Shown here: positions 33,715 through 44,321 of the stretch, piece after piece | How the letters are laid out: every line of letters starts with the position of its first letter | Numbering within the stretch: the stretch's first letter is position 1 | Notes under the pieces: model-generated | The model's input: only the letters and a program-made list of their open reading frames with translations | Databases searched by the model: none | What the model was told of the DNA's origin: nothing | Program-made: the position numbers and the translations under genes | Source: Argyresthia goedartella | Taxonomy: Eukaryota; Arthropoda; Insecta; Lepidoptera; Argyresthiidae | Direction: 5' to 3' | Assembly: GCA_949825045.1 (NCBI GenBank) | Contig: OX463829.1 | Coordinates: 26,196,715-26,260,714 of the forward strand | DNA: 64,000 nucleotides

Positions 33715-33800
33715 GTCATGTTCCCGTTATAGGTTTTGAATTTTATTACCATGGCACAAGGTACAAAATCGCGATGCCTCATAACCAGGTCCAGGCGTTG
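33715..33800 (-). repeat. Family G fragment
   Basis: The inverse of 4075-4170: GGTAATAAAATTCAAAACCT and CGCGATTTTGTACCTTGTGC on the minus strand. Confidence 0.6.
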
Positions 33801-33944
33801 TGTAGTTAAGGCTGCGCACACCCCAGTGGAACTTATAATTTTACCTTCAGCTTACTTTTAGCGGAATAATAATTCAAATGTTTAAAAAAAACTCTCTTCA
33901 CCGATCTTAGAGGACCAACAGAGCAACTTAACTGAATATTGTTA

Positions 33945-34492
33945 TATATGTCACCATAAGATTGTCAAAACCGTTAGTTACTAACGTTTTTGTTCTCGTT
34001 AGTTGGTCAACTATCCACAGATAGTAAACTGTAGCGTACTGCTTACCATATCACGCATTAGTTGATAAACTAACGGTTAAAACCGTTAAATAAACCTAAA
34101 CATAAACATTTTACATACAGGCACATACATTGCTTCTGGCCCCACACCAGGATACCGTGTGTCGTGGGAACCAGAAACAGCGACGTCACACACATATAAA
34201 CATCCAAGACCTATAGTAAGCTGGTAAACCAGGTCTGGTCTTGGTTAGTACTATTGGTGGTAACTTGAATTGCAAACGTAATACCAGGGCAAACACTGCG
34301 GTAGCTTAGGTAAAGACTAGAAGGGGCGAGAGCAGCGAAGCCCCCGAATAGTCTTCGTGTTAGGTTGACATGGAAGAACAAAAGAAACGTAAATTCTAAA
34401 CCCCGTTGGTCTGGCTTACTATCTGTCGATAGTTGATCAATTAACGCGTTAGTTTATCAACTAACGGTTTTGACTATCTTACGATGACATAT
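33945..34492 (+). mobile_element. MITE family C, copy 2, interrupted by SINE-2
   Basis: Left end GTTATATATGTCACCATAAG and ATTGTCAAAACCGTTAGTT. Right end TATCAACTAACGGTTTTGAC then ACGATGACATATACATA, inverse of the left. The shared core is at 34280-34390 (CACTGCGGTAGCTTAGGTAA, GCAGCGAAGCCCCC, CTTCGTGTTAGGTTGACATG). A SINE-2 fragment and about 60 other bases (34085-34262) split the left arm from AACTTGAATTGCAAACG. Confidence 0.8.
34108..34215 (-). mobile_element. SINE-2 fragment inside family C
   Basis: Minus strand carries GGTCTTGGATGTTTATATGT, TTTCTGGTTCCCACGACACA and TGGGGCCAGAAGCAATGTAT. Head lost. Confidence 0.8.
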
Positions 34493-34528
34493 ACATAAGG
34501 AAAAAATGAATAACAATTACATAAAGTC

Positions 34529-34700
34529 AAATCCGGTGCGAAATTGTAAAAAAATTTTGTGCAAGGCAGGTTTTGTGGTAACTTCGAGAGAATTTTCTAT
34601 CGAGCAAAAATAATGAAATTACGTATATACGTTCTCGAATCCCTGCTAACATTCATCAACAAGCTAGAAAGAAACAAAGCTGCTTTAAAGCTCTTATTTT
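34529..34700 (+). repeat. Repeat J copy
   Basis: AATCCGGTGCGAAATTGTAA, GAGAATTTTCTATCGAGCAA, ATCAACAAGCTAGAAAGAAA and CTTATTTTGCGTAA match 18590-18790. An open frame of 93 codons here is a by-product. Confidence 0.55.
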
Positions 34701-35679
34701 GCGTAACTTTAGATTTACAAAAGCTTTTTACATCTGGCTCTAATTTTAAATTCCTGCGCTATGTAAGATTTTACTATAATCCGCATTTTTACCCACAAGG
34801 TTATTTATTTTACGTTCCAGGAAAGGCAAGTTTTGATTAATCCTCGCATGGTATCCCTTTAAAATAAACAGCAAAACATACAGTAAACACCCTTCCTGTT
34901 TGCCGTTATCCTTTCGGAGAGCTTACATAATATTTAGGGGTATATTACATATATGTAGTCTTGATTTTTGTACATCATTATGAAAACCTTTAAGAAATAT
35001 TTTCTAAGGAGCGATTGTTCCGTCCCCAGATAAACAGTCAGATAACACATTGATCGCAGATATTTGAAATTCCACACACGTACAAATTATTTCAAAATTT
35101 CTCAGATAAACAGGCAGATAAACGTTATCTGAGGATGGAAAAATCGGCCGCAAGTAACTTAGTTGCACCGGATACACAATAAGCGTACCCGTACATTACA
35201 AAATCAATACAACAAAGCTAAATTTGATTGTCTATATAGCTCATAACCACTACCCCTTACACTTATTTGAGAAACTACCCCAAGCTTCACCTCCAACTCT
35301 CCACTTGAATACCCATATTGAGCGGAATCGTTTAACAGATAAGGTACAAAATTGCGATGTTGGCAATTTTGGCGCGTAAATTAGGGGCACATTGTGCCGC
35401 CCCCCTGGAATGGGAGTTTACTCGGAGGGGAGATCTTAGTGACAGAAGCTGCGCGATTAATTATGTTTTTCGACCCTTTCCGAACGCTTTTGGAAACAGC
35501 TTACCGAATTAGAATGTTTGCGAACGCACATGATTGAGCATTCAATTGTCAGGGATCGGTTTCCGGTATTTTTGCGGTGTGACTGGTGGTGGCATAGTTA
35601 TCAGGCAAATTCAGTACAAAAAGAGTATTTTTTTTATCCCAAACTAATAAAATTCCTTTCCTGCTGAATTTCATATACC
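34701..35679. other. No feature recognised
   Basis: TCAGATAACA/CAGATAAACG motifs near 35025-35125 recur loosely. No gene. Confidence 0.35.
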
Positions 35680-35985
35680 AAAAGGCTTATGCTTAAACGA
35701 TTACCAAAAACGCACCTATTTTATTACCAGTAAATTCGAAATGACTACCAGAATGGGTAATTTATCACCAAATTGTGTTTGGATAAATGTTCACCAAACT
35801 TATTTTTATGTTTTGTGTACTTAAGTTTATGTTTTAAGTATTTTTTGTTGCTCTTACATGTTCAACCTAACGCTCCCTTTACCCTTCACCTAAGAGCTAC
35901 CGCAGTATTTTTCCCTGATATTTTCTGCAACTTTCGGTGATCATTTTTGGGTAAGAAAAAAATTATTTGGTGGTCATTTAAATTG
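35680..35985 (-). mobile_element. MITE family B, copy 1
   Basis: Begins GGCTTATGCTTAAACGATTACC and carries ATTTATCACCAAATTGTGTTTGG near the left, TGATCATTTTTGGGTAAG near the right. The shared core is read in reverse: TACATGTTCAACCTAACG, TTTACCCTTCACCTAAG, GCTACCGCAGTATTTTT. Its ends differ from families A and C, but the core extends as in A (TTGTGTACTTAAGTTTATGT). Confidence 0.7.
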
Positions 35986-36018
35986 TTCTCATAACAAAAT
36001 ATCTATTTATCGCTATAC

Positions 36019-36190
36019 TGTGGACCTGTTCCAAGAAGTCTCGACAAGCCCTATTGAACAGTGTGGACCTGTTCCAAGAAGTCTCGACAAGCCCTATTGA
36101 ACAGTGTGGACCTGTTCCAAGAAGTCTCGACAAGCCCTATTGAACAGTGTGGACCTGTTCCAAGAAGTCTCGACAAGCCCTATTGAACAG
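36019..36190 (+). repeat. Minisatellite, 43-bp unit, 4 identical copies
   Basis: Unit TGTGGACCTGTTCCAAGAAG then TCTCGACAAGCCCTATTGAACAG, repeated exactly four times with no substitutions. This points to a very recent expansion or an assembly artefact. Confidence 0.97.
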
Positions 36191-38265
36191 ATAAATCATT
36201 AATTTTGTATGTAAAATGCCTAATGAATCAGCTTATCGGGAATTCTTGAAACAGGTTATCTATGTCTCTCTAACAAGGAAAACCTTAAGGCGATACGTAA
36301 AAATATACGTGTATAAAAACGAATGTAAACACGAGTGATAGCGTTAATTATTTCCACATAAGAGAGAAAAAAAACGTAGCGTCAAAACACATACAAATTG
36401 TTTAAAAATAAACTACGCTATTTTTTCAAAATGATTTTCAAGGAGAGGTTACCAATACATAATATACTAATTTTGAATGCAATTCCGCAATGAAATTAGT
36501 TAGGATTTCAGAATTACAGAAAAAAAACATAGAGGTATTTTCTCAAGTAAATTATATCAAGAAAATTTCATCCAATTGCGTTTTCCTTCAGTGAGAATCT
36601 TAATCAAATACACAATTAAGGTTAACCTTAAAATAAAATTTGTAGATGATTTCATGGTGGAGTAAATGGATTCTAAAGAAATCCATTTTTTTTGTATCTC
36701 TTTAAATGTTATGGCCGACTATTATCTATCACCGCGGCGGGTTAGATTTTCCTTAAAAAAGTAGGTACCTTTTTTCATTTGACAAACTAATTATAAGTTG
36801 AACTTAATTAGAAGCGGGATTAGGAAGCAATCCAATAAATTGATCAACCCTAGCAATTCTGACAGGTACGATCAGAATGGGAACACAAAGCATTAGAGAT
36901 ATTTCCTACTGATTTTGTTATTCATTTCTTGGGCGGGCGGGTAGGGCGGGCCCTTTGAAGGGCGGGCGGGAAGGGAAGCAGTTAGTCTAAAGGGGATTCT
37001 TTATACTTACGTGCATGGGTTTCGTTACAAGTAGATCTGCGTCTTACCTGCAAATGTAATGTTTACATGTATTCCAGAGAACATAATTGTGTCGGGCCTC
37101 TTTTTCTGTCATTTGTGACATGAAAAGGCTTATTTAGCTTTAGTTTTATGGGGACACTTTTTTTTTGTTAATTCTCGGGGATGTTAAAAACTTCTCTTGA
37201 AATCAGCGATTACAGGGAGGCTATAAACAGGGAAGCCAAAGAACATCATACCGAAATAACATAGGTATTAAATTATTTAGGTAGAGACAGAGGGAGACAT
37301 AAAAAGAAAAACATTCGACATATAATTTATTTGTATCTGATACACCTACCATTACCTACATACAGAACTTCCAATTCAGAACACGTTGTGACAATAAATA
37401 ATTTAGAAATCCAAAACCAATTCACAATCTGTAGAGTTTGGGCAGTACCATCAGCGACAATTGTGCAGAAGAGTGTACGCAATAGAGCTCAAAATGAGGC
37501 AATCAGAGTTTTGTAGGTCGCTTTATCGAGGAATTCATTGTTTCGAGCTACGCAGCCAACCCTGCACCACGCGAGTGAAGCTTAAGCGATAATATCGCTA
37601 TGAGGTTGGTCCATTAACTGTCCCTCTCACATATTAATCCGATTGTTGGAATAAAGCGCTCGATGGATGTTGTGCTGATTAATATAATAATTGTTGAAAG
37701 GTAAATATTTTTGTACCTCGCACGGTTATCGCTAGCGATGCATGTCGCAAGGCTAATAAGATATGTATCATTTGCATTGCAGTCAATACATTGGTAATTG
37801 GTCAATAACTTGCATTGATATCTAGGTATTATAAGATAATTGCAGGCAATAGCAGAAGAAAGTGAATAAACGAATAACTGACTTAATGTGGCCACAATCG
37901 TTCAGGGTGCGTACGAAACCGGTGGTTCGTAACCAGTTGCGAACCAATACTTTTCGTCCTTCTACGAAACCAGTAGCAATCAAAAACCTTGACGTCATTA
38001 GTACCGAAGTAAGACTTTAATGACCATGTACCAAACTAAGGCAGGTATCGCTTATAAACTTATAATGCTAATAATTAATGCTTGGTAGAGTATTTCAACA
38101 GCGCTTTTCGAAATCTTAAACAAAAAGTATTAGGATCACATCTCCTTATGAAGTTTTTGATACAAAAATCTAAGGCATAACTTTTTTAACTGAGTAGGTA
38201 CGCAATATCCGTTTGTTGCCAGCGGTCCCGCTATCTGATATGACTGCCTTTTTATATATCTCTAA
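36191..38265. other. No gene recognised
   Basis: About 2 kb without convincing coding or repeat structure. 36930-36975 is a G-rich stretch with two GGGCGGGCGGG runs, a possible G-quadruplex. Confidence 0.35.
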
Positions 38266-38530
38266 GGGAAATATTAAACTGTACATCAAAAATACTGTTT
38301 TGTACAGCAAATATCCCTTATATTTGCTGCGGTAGCTTAGGTGAAGGGTAACGGGGTGAGCGAAGCGAAGCCCCCTTTATCCTTCGTGTTAGGTTCAACA
38401 TGTAAGAACCACAAAAAATACTTAAAATATAAACTTAAGTACTCAATAAATATTTTAAGCATAAAAAGTGTTTTTGCTCATCCTTCTTTTTCTTCTCCAG
38501 TAATTTTGATGTGCGATTAAATTCCAGCCT
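38266..38530 (+). mobile_element. MITE family A, copy 3
   Basis: Left end GGGAAATATTAAACTGTACA, core CTGCGGTAGCTTAGGTGAAG, GAGCGAAGCGAAGCCCCC, TTCGTGTTAGGTTCAACATG, right end GATGTGCGATTAAATTCCAGCC. The right terminal repeat is partly degraded (CTTCTCCAGTAATTTTG). The flanks TATCTCTAA and TATATCTAA hint at a target duplication. Confidence 0.8.
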
Positions 38531-38604
38531 ATATCTAACACGTGTTTTCTCAGACGGGGAAACAGAGCATAAGTTTACATAAAATAAAAACAATGATATT
38601 TTAC

Positions 38605-38790
38605 AGCTGTCACTATTTTGACAGGTGTCACTAGTTTTGACAGGTGTCACTATTTTTCAAAGGTATCACAATTTGTTATTTCTAGTCATTGTGATCAGTT
38701 TGATAGTGATAGCTGTCAAAATGAGTGAAAGCTGTCGAAATTAGTGACACCTTTAAAAATAGTGTAACACCTGTGAAAAGTCATGAAGTC
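38605..38790. repeat. Repeated TGACAGGTGTCA palindromes with inverted counterparts
   Basis: TGACAGGTGTCA occurs exactly at 38619-38630 and 38638-38649, next to ACAGCTGTCACTATTTTG. After a spacer the theme returns inverted: TAGCTGTCAAAATGAGTG, TTAGTGACACCTTTAAAAAT, GTGTAACACCTGTG. It has the layout of a degenerate foldback. Confidence 0.6.
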
Positions 38791-39567
38791 CATAACAAAG
38801 TTTGGTGGCCAATGCATAAAACAAACAATTTTACCAAAAGTTCTAGGAGCATAATAATATGGTATAACACTTTAGGAGGTTTGAGTGGTGAATACTTGTG
38901 TACTGCCAAAAGGTTTCGTACAAGGACAAATATTCTCCTCTCGTAACTGGTTACGTAAAAGGATTAATTAGCTTGTTCGCAACTGGTTTCGAACAAAATC
39001 AAAAAAGTGTTAGTTCTTAACTGGTTACGGACCATCGGTTACGTACGGGCCCGGAACGGGCATGATTGTGCCTCTGCCAGCCATATGGGAAAAGGGGTGA
39101 CGCTATATTTTTTATTTTTTTTTGTAGAAGAAAGTGGAAGATATTTTGGTAAGATTCGAATTCACGATTTTTTAAAAACTAGAACTTAAAACGAGATTTT
39201 AGATTACTATATCCAACTAATATTTTAATTGTGAAAGTAGCGATGTTTGGATGTTTGTGTGTTTGTGCCTCAATCACGCTAAAATGGCTCAACGGATTTG
39301 AATGAAATTCAGCACAGAGATAGTTTAAGAGCTAGATTATTTAGGCTACTTTTTATCCGACTTCACCAGGAGTAGGATAACGTTGTCTCGGTAAATGATA
39401 CTTCCAGCAGAAAAATTTGCTGGCATCAGCTAAACTACGATTTTTAATTTGAGGCCAGAAATGTAAAAAAAATATGTCATGTTCTAGAACAAAACCGTTG
39501 ACTTTGACATTCATATTATACTTTTCGTACCGGAGAATGACAGTTGTTTGTTTACATTTCTGGTCTC
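38791..39567. other. Short element E fragment and a possible common repeat, no gene
   Basis: 39055-39110 matches family E (GATTGTGCCTCTGCCAGCCATATGG). 39232-39460 contains GGATTTGAATGAAATTCAGC, a wording often seen in lepidopteran repeats, but it has no second copy here. Confidence 0.4.
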
Positions 39568-39835
39568 ATCATTTACATACAGGCAGATACATTGCTTCTG
39601 GCCCCACACTAGGATACCCTGTGTCGTGGGAACCAGAAACAGCGACGTCACGATCATTTATATCTCCAAGACTTGGGCAATCAATCAATCAATCAATCTC
39701 TTTATTAACGTAGATATTTACATATACTTAGCAATCGTCATTTTTTGCCACTTTCCTATTCTTTTTTTGGCTTTTTTTTCACCCCCAGCCGGGTATCGAA
39801 CCCGGGATCTCTCGCATGGTAGGCAGAGCCACAGG
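39568..39835 (-). mobile_element. SINE-2 copy interrupted by a LINE 3' end
   Basis: The 3' body is at 39568-39668 and the tRNA-like head at 39775-39835 (box B as GTATCGAACCC). Between them 39677-39758 is a minus-strand LINE 3' UTR ending in (TTGA)n. The LINE tail therefore inserted into an existing SINE. Confidence 0.75.
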
Positions 39836-40009
39836 TTCTCATATCAATCCTTAGTACGCCAAAGTCAAATTGTGGTGGGATGCCAGCGACAAGAAAGATT
39901 GAGGTAGCTAATATTGCGATGACCAACCTTGACCCACTGGTTACTACAATCAATTACCAGTTAGGTACAGTTTGGAGATTATAAAGGAATCTCTAGAACG
40001 CCAAAGTCA

Positions 40010-40270
40010 AATAATAATAATAATAATAATACCTTGGACACTATTTACACACATTGATCTAGCCCCAAACTAGGATTCCCTGTATCTTGGGTACTAGACA
40101 ACGATACACATACTTATATAGATAAATATAATACTTAGATAGATAAACAACCAAGACTAGGGTACAAACATCCGTTCTCATCAAACAAATATTTGCCCCC
40201 ACCGGGACTCGAACCCGGGACCCTTGGCTTCGTAGGCAGGATCACTGCCGACTCGGCCATTCGGGTCGTC
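40010..40270 (-). mobile_element. SINE-1 copy, full length
   Basis: (AAT)n tail at the low end and head ending GGGTCGTC at 40270. Boxes A and B are intact. AAAT flanks both sides. About 97% alike to the copy 1 kb away at 41017. Confidence 0.9.
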
Positions 40271-40483
40271 AAATCGTAGTGGTTCGATCAGAAATCCGAC
40301 TGATAACGTGTAGAATGATTTCAAACATAATGACGTCATCAAAACGTCATGCATGATGTTGTATACGGAATAGTTCAAGTAGGCATTCGCCATTAGGAGT
40401 TTAGGAAACCTTTAGTTTCATAATTTTCCTGTTGCTTCGATTATGTTTCCTGCCGCGCAGAAGATAGGGGTTCGTTTGATTTT

Positions 40484-40980
40484 ATAAGGGTTCCGTACCC
40501 GAAGGATCCACATGGAGGCTATGGCTGTCACTCACAAGGCCGTCCGTAGGTCCGTCCGTCCGTCGTCTGTCAAACAGGTTTTACAGCCAAAGGTTAAAGA
40601 TAGTCTTCAAATTTTCACAGTAAAGACATCTTGGCAAACAAATAAAAAAAAATTAGGGGCTCCCATACGGCTAAAGGGGGGTGCCCAAAATTATTTGATC
40701 TACACCATCGAGTAGGGTAATGTTGTTCAGAACTCGTTGAGGAGATAAAAATATTTTTTATAGCGCGGTTTTAATAATATTGGAAAGCCATCATATATTT
40801 TTTTTAATTACCGAAGAAAATTTTAGCTTTTCTATTGATCTATGACCTTAAAATTTGGTCATAATGTTTATCATTACGTATATTTACTAACCAATACCAA
40901 TATCTTGATGAATCAGTTATTTTTCTTTGAATTTCTCTCATTGTTAGGCTCATATTCTGCATTTGGTACGGAACCCTAGA
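40484..40980 (+). repeat. Family F copy
   Basis: AAGGGTTCCGTACCCGAAGG at the left, a CCGTCCGTCCGTC run, and GGTACGGAACCCTAGATGGG at the right. The first and last 13 bases are inverted copies. Confidence 0.8.
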
Positions 40981-41016
40981 TGGGGTTATTTAATTCATGC
41001 TTTATTGCACACATAT

Positions 41017-41259
41017 AATACCTTGGACACTATTTACACACATTGATCTAGCCCCAAACTAGGATTCCCTGTATCTTGGGTACTAGACAACGATACACAT
41101 ACTTATATAGATAAATATAATACTTAGATAGATAAACAACCATGACTAGGGTAGAAACATCCATTCTCATCAAACAAATATTTGCCCCCACCGGGACTCG
41201 AACCCGGGACCCTTGGCTTCGTAGGCAGGGTCACTGCCGACTCGGCCATTCGGGTCGTC
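41017..41259 (-). mobile_element. SINE-1 copy
   Basis: Same orientation and near-identical sequence to 40010-40270, with a shorter tail. Both polymerase III boxes present. Confidence 0.9.
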
Positions 41260-42235
41260 AAATGATAAATAAACCCGTAATATTCAAAGATAATATCTGT
41301 CCAAAGGCGTTATAGGGTGTAATGTAACTGCGTTACAGGCCGCCCAAAGTTTCTTCTCTCTTTGTCTCTCACCCCACCTTACCCTATGTGAGAATGAGAG
41401 GTCGATCGAAAAAACTTGGCGCGGCCTGTACCGCAGTGTCACGCCCTAAATGATTTTTTGGCTTGGGTCTAGAATCGTTTGGCAGGAGATGGGGGGGTAA
41501 ATAGGGGTTAAATCTGCTAGGGGCTGCTAGGGGTCCCTGATTATAACGCCTAACTCTTATTACAAGGTAATGCATATTTATCGAGTTATTAATAAAATTA
41601 GTTTCTAACCGCAAACCAGATAAAAAGCGATAACGAAACGTTAAAATGGGCAAATTAAGACTTTAGTCTTGGTGGTGTAAAAACACTCTGTGGTCTTAAA
41701 TGTCACGCAAAATCGATGAAACGGAACGTAAAAAAAACCAGAAATTTTCGTTTATTCATCTGTGGTTCATTCAATTTCTTCTCGAGTTTCGTGAATGTTT
41801 TTTGTTGCGTTTCGTTTTGGAATAGAAAATCCGAATCAGGACACCACACTTCCTAGGCAGTCTTATGGCTAGACTCTAGAGTGTTTTTTTTTTGACGGGT
41901 GGCGTTGACATATCCATAGCTGCGCCATGGGCTTACCCCCTGTCACGCAATCTGGAGTCATGAATAACTGGCTAAAAGTTTGCTTGTATGAGAAACGTTA
42001 ACCAATATTAGATAAAGAATTAAACTATACCAAATGCAACTAGTCTTTTTATTCGGCGTGCAAACCTTTTTTTTAGGTTAATTTTGCTAGTGTCAAGTTT
42101 ATTTCAACGATCGCAATTTGGTCAGATGCTTTAACTAGAACCTGGAAATTAACGTCTTGAGTATGTTTTGTTGCTCCTTACCTTCTGCCCGGGAGGACGT
42201 GAAGGGCCGGCCGTAGGTTTAATTTCTTAATTAAT
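41260..42235. other. Element E short copy at 41905-41990, otherwise nothing
   Basis: 41925-41985 carries TGCGCCATGGGCTTACCCCC, TGTCACGCAATCTGGAGT and TGAATAACTGGC of family E. No gene. Confidence 0.45.
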
Positions 42236-42583
42236 TAAGCCAACAAATATAATGATCACCAAATTTCTTTTTCTTACCCAAAATGGCTAAATGATAACCA
42301 AAAGTTGCAGAAAATACCATGGCAAAATACTGCGGTAGGTACTTAGGTGAAGGGTAAATGGGGTGAGCGTAGCGAAGCCCCCTTTGACCTTCGTGTTAGG
42401 TTGAACATGTAAGAACAACAAAAAATACTTAAAACATAAACTTAAGTACACAAAACATAATAAAAGTTTGGTGACCATTTATCCAAACACAATTTGGTGA
42501 TAATTTACAAATCCTAGGTCTTTTCGAATTTATTGGTAGTAAATTTTCGAATTTTTTGGTAATTGTTTAAACACAAGCCATTA
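42236..42583 (+). mobile_element. MITE family B, copy 2
   Basis: Left AAGCCAACAAATATAATGATCACC, core CAAAATACTGCGGTAGG, GAGCGTAGCGAAGCCCCC, CTTCGTGTTAGGTTGAACAT, GTAAGAACAACAAAAAATAC, right AATTGTTTAAACACAAGCC. TTAATTAA lies beside both ends and may be an 8-bp target duplication. Confidence 0.75.
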
Positions 42584-42646
42584 ATTAATGGCGTCCTAGC
42601 ATCAAGGTTATGTAATTTCGCCAATGTCACGTGTTTTTCTAGATGT

Positions 42647-42779
42647 CACTGCATGTGTGTTTCACTGCATGTGTGTTTCACTGTATGTGTGTTTCACTGC
42701 ATGTGTGTTTCACTGCATGTGTGTTTCACTGCATGTGTGTTTCACTGCATGTGTGTTTCACTGCATGTGTGTTTCACTG
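42647..42779 (+). repeat. Minisatellite, 16-bp unit, 8 copies
   Basis: Unit CACTGCATGTGTGTTT repeated eight times; the third copy has GTATG. Open frames in two phases give Cys-rich repeats (VFHCMCVSLHVCFTA), but these come from a repeat whose length is not a multiple of three and are not a gene. Confidence 0.96.
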
Positions 42780-43074
42780 GTCTCTTTCGAGAACCTGGAG
42801 ATTTTAGTGTTTACTTGTTGCTCCTTAGCGCCACCTGGGAGGGTGTGAAGGGCTGTAGGTACCAAGTATCTCCTTCGAACGTGAGCAACTGCCTCCTCAC
42901 ATCACATTAAATCTTAGAAAGTATATGACAGATAATCTAAAACTTCATAAACTCCACTTTTAAGACACTAGGGATGTTACCAAACAAATCGGAGAGAATC
43001 GAAATAGTCCATTCAGTCGAATTAGTCGCATGCCCTGTAGACCTCGAGAGCGACACAGGATATATGTTTTTTTT

Positions 43075-43145
43075 TTATTATTTCCACCCCCTCACACACC
43101 CGACCCCTTGAAGTAAACTTCAAGGGGTCGGGGTGGAAATAATAT
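43075..43145. repeat. Long hairpin with perfect 14-bp core
   Basis: CGACCCCTTGAAGT (43101-43114) and ACTTCAAGGGGTCG (43117-43130) are exact inverses. The match resumes further out as TATTATTTCCACCCC against GGGTGGAAATAATA, with about nine unpaired bases on the left side. Confidence 0.85.
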
Positions 43146-43800
43146 AGGGTTATACAGGGTTTATCGGTTGAACAAGTGGAATTATTGTGAAACAAATGAC
43201 CCGACTACATTTTCTTTTAAAACCACATACAAACTTATTAAATCACTTGGTTACGTACTCATGAAGTATAATGTCGCGCAGCGAGCTATGGAAAGGGCTA
43301 TGCTTGGTATTTCTCTACGAGATCGAGTCAGAAATGAGGAGATCCGTAGAAGAACCAAAGTTGCTGACATAGCCCGTAGGATAAGCAAGCTGAAGTGGCA
43401 ATGGGCAGGCCACATAGCGCGAAGATCGGATGGCCGATGGGGCAAAAAGGTCCTTGAATGGAGACCACGTACTGGCAAGCGCAGTGTGGGTCGGCCACCT
43501 ACGAGATGGACCGACGACCTGGTGAGGATCGCTGGATCTCGTTGGATGCAGGTGGCTACGGACCGGTCACGCTGGAGTGCGATTGGAGAGGCCTATGTTC
43601 AGCAGTGGACGTTAACAGGCTGAAATGATGAAGTATGATAGTTGCCTCACCAATAACTTTGTAACCCCATAACTCAGCCATTTTGAAAGTTTTACATCTA
43701 CTTACATGGAGTATGATAATGGCCTCTCCAATAACTTTGTAACCTTATCTCCGCCATTTTGAAAAAAATCCAAAAACTTCAACAAAAAAATAGGCTTGTG
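43146..43800 (+). repeat. Family K copies hosting an RTE LINE
   Basis: GTTTATCGGTTGAACAAGTGGAATTATTG, CATACAAACTTA, CACTTGGTTACGTACTC, CCTCACCAATAACTTTGTAA and CGCCATTTTGAAAAAAATCC are shared with 49842-51020 and 56910-57375. The RTE insertion at 43261 splits it. Confidence 0.65.
43261..43639 (+). mobile_element. 5'-truncated RTE LINE with 12-bp target duplication, open reading frame
   Basis: 43273-43623 is open and encodes about 117 residues of the RTE ORF C-terminus: VAQRAMERAMLGISLRDRVR, WQWAGHIARRSDGRWGKKVL, GRPPTRWTDDLVRIAGSRW, GEAYVQQWTLTG, then TGA and a short tail. Direct repeats ATGAAGTATAAT (43261-43272) and ATGAAGTATGAT (43628-43639) bracket it with one mismatch. The intact frame, close family match and clean duplication mark a young insertion. 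It lacks the endonuclease and RT core, so it cannot move by itself. Confidence 0.92.
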
Positions 43801-44068
43801 CTTAAACGATTACCAAAAACGCACTTTTTACTTTTACTACCAGTAAATTCGAAATGAGAGCCAGAATGGATAATTTATCACCAAATTGTGTTTGGATAAA
43901 TGATCACCAAAGTTCTTTTTATGTTTTGTGTACTCAAGTTTATGTTTTAAGTATTTTTTGTTGTTCTTAATTGTTCAACCTAACACGAAGGACAAAGGGG
44001 GCTTCGCTACACTCACCCCTTTACCCTTCACCTAAGCTACCGCAGTATTTTGCCCTGATATTTGCTGC
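43793..44068 (-). mobile_element. MITE family B/A hybrid (copy 3)
   Basis: The left end is family B (GGCTTGTGCTTAAACGATTACC, ATTTATCACCAAATTGTG). The right side runs through the core to GTATTTTGCCCTGATATTTGCTGC, which is the family A side of the core, and stops there. Either a truncated B or a chimera. Confidence 0.6.
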
Positions 44069-44321
44069 TTCAAACTTTTTACCTTTCAAAGCGCTTAGGT
44101 TAAGGTATCTCTTCGTTCACAATTCTAAGCTTAATTTATGCCATATGACACATAAATATACATACATCAGCATAACCAACTCGTAGTAAGATAAGATAAG
44201 ATAAGATAAGATACGCGTTTATTCAAGAGTCACAATATACAGAACAGTAGTAGGTGCTACGTATTGAAGATAGGATGTTGTTGCATGCATGTTGGTAGAC
44301 TGAAACGATTTATTTTTTATT
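44069..44321. other. (AAGAT)n at about 44190, possible LINE tail
   Basis: About five copies of GATAA are followed by GATACGCGTTTATTCAAGAG. On the minus strand this would be a LINE end with a (TCTTA)n tail. Confidence 0.4.

Noticed and set aside
42563..42910. Cys-rich repeat protein
   Set aside because: It follows from a 16-bp tandem repeat read in two frames; no domain or splice evidence.
43251..43478. Minus-strand frame of 75 codons
   Set aside because: Antisense shadow of the RTE LINE coding fragment.
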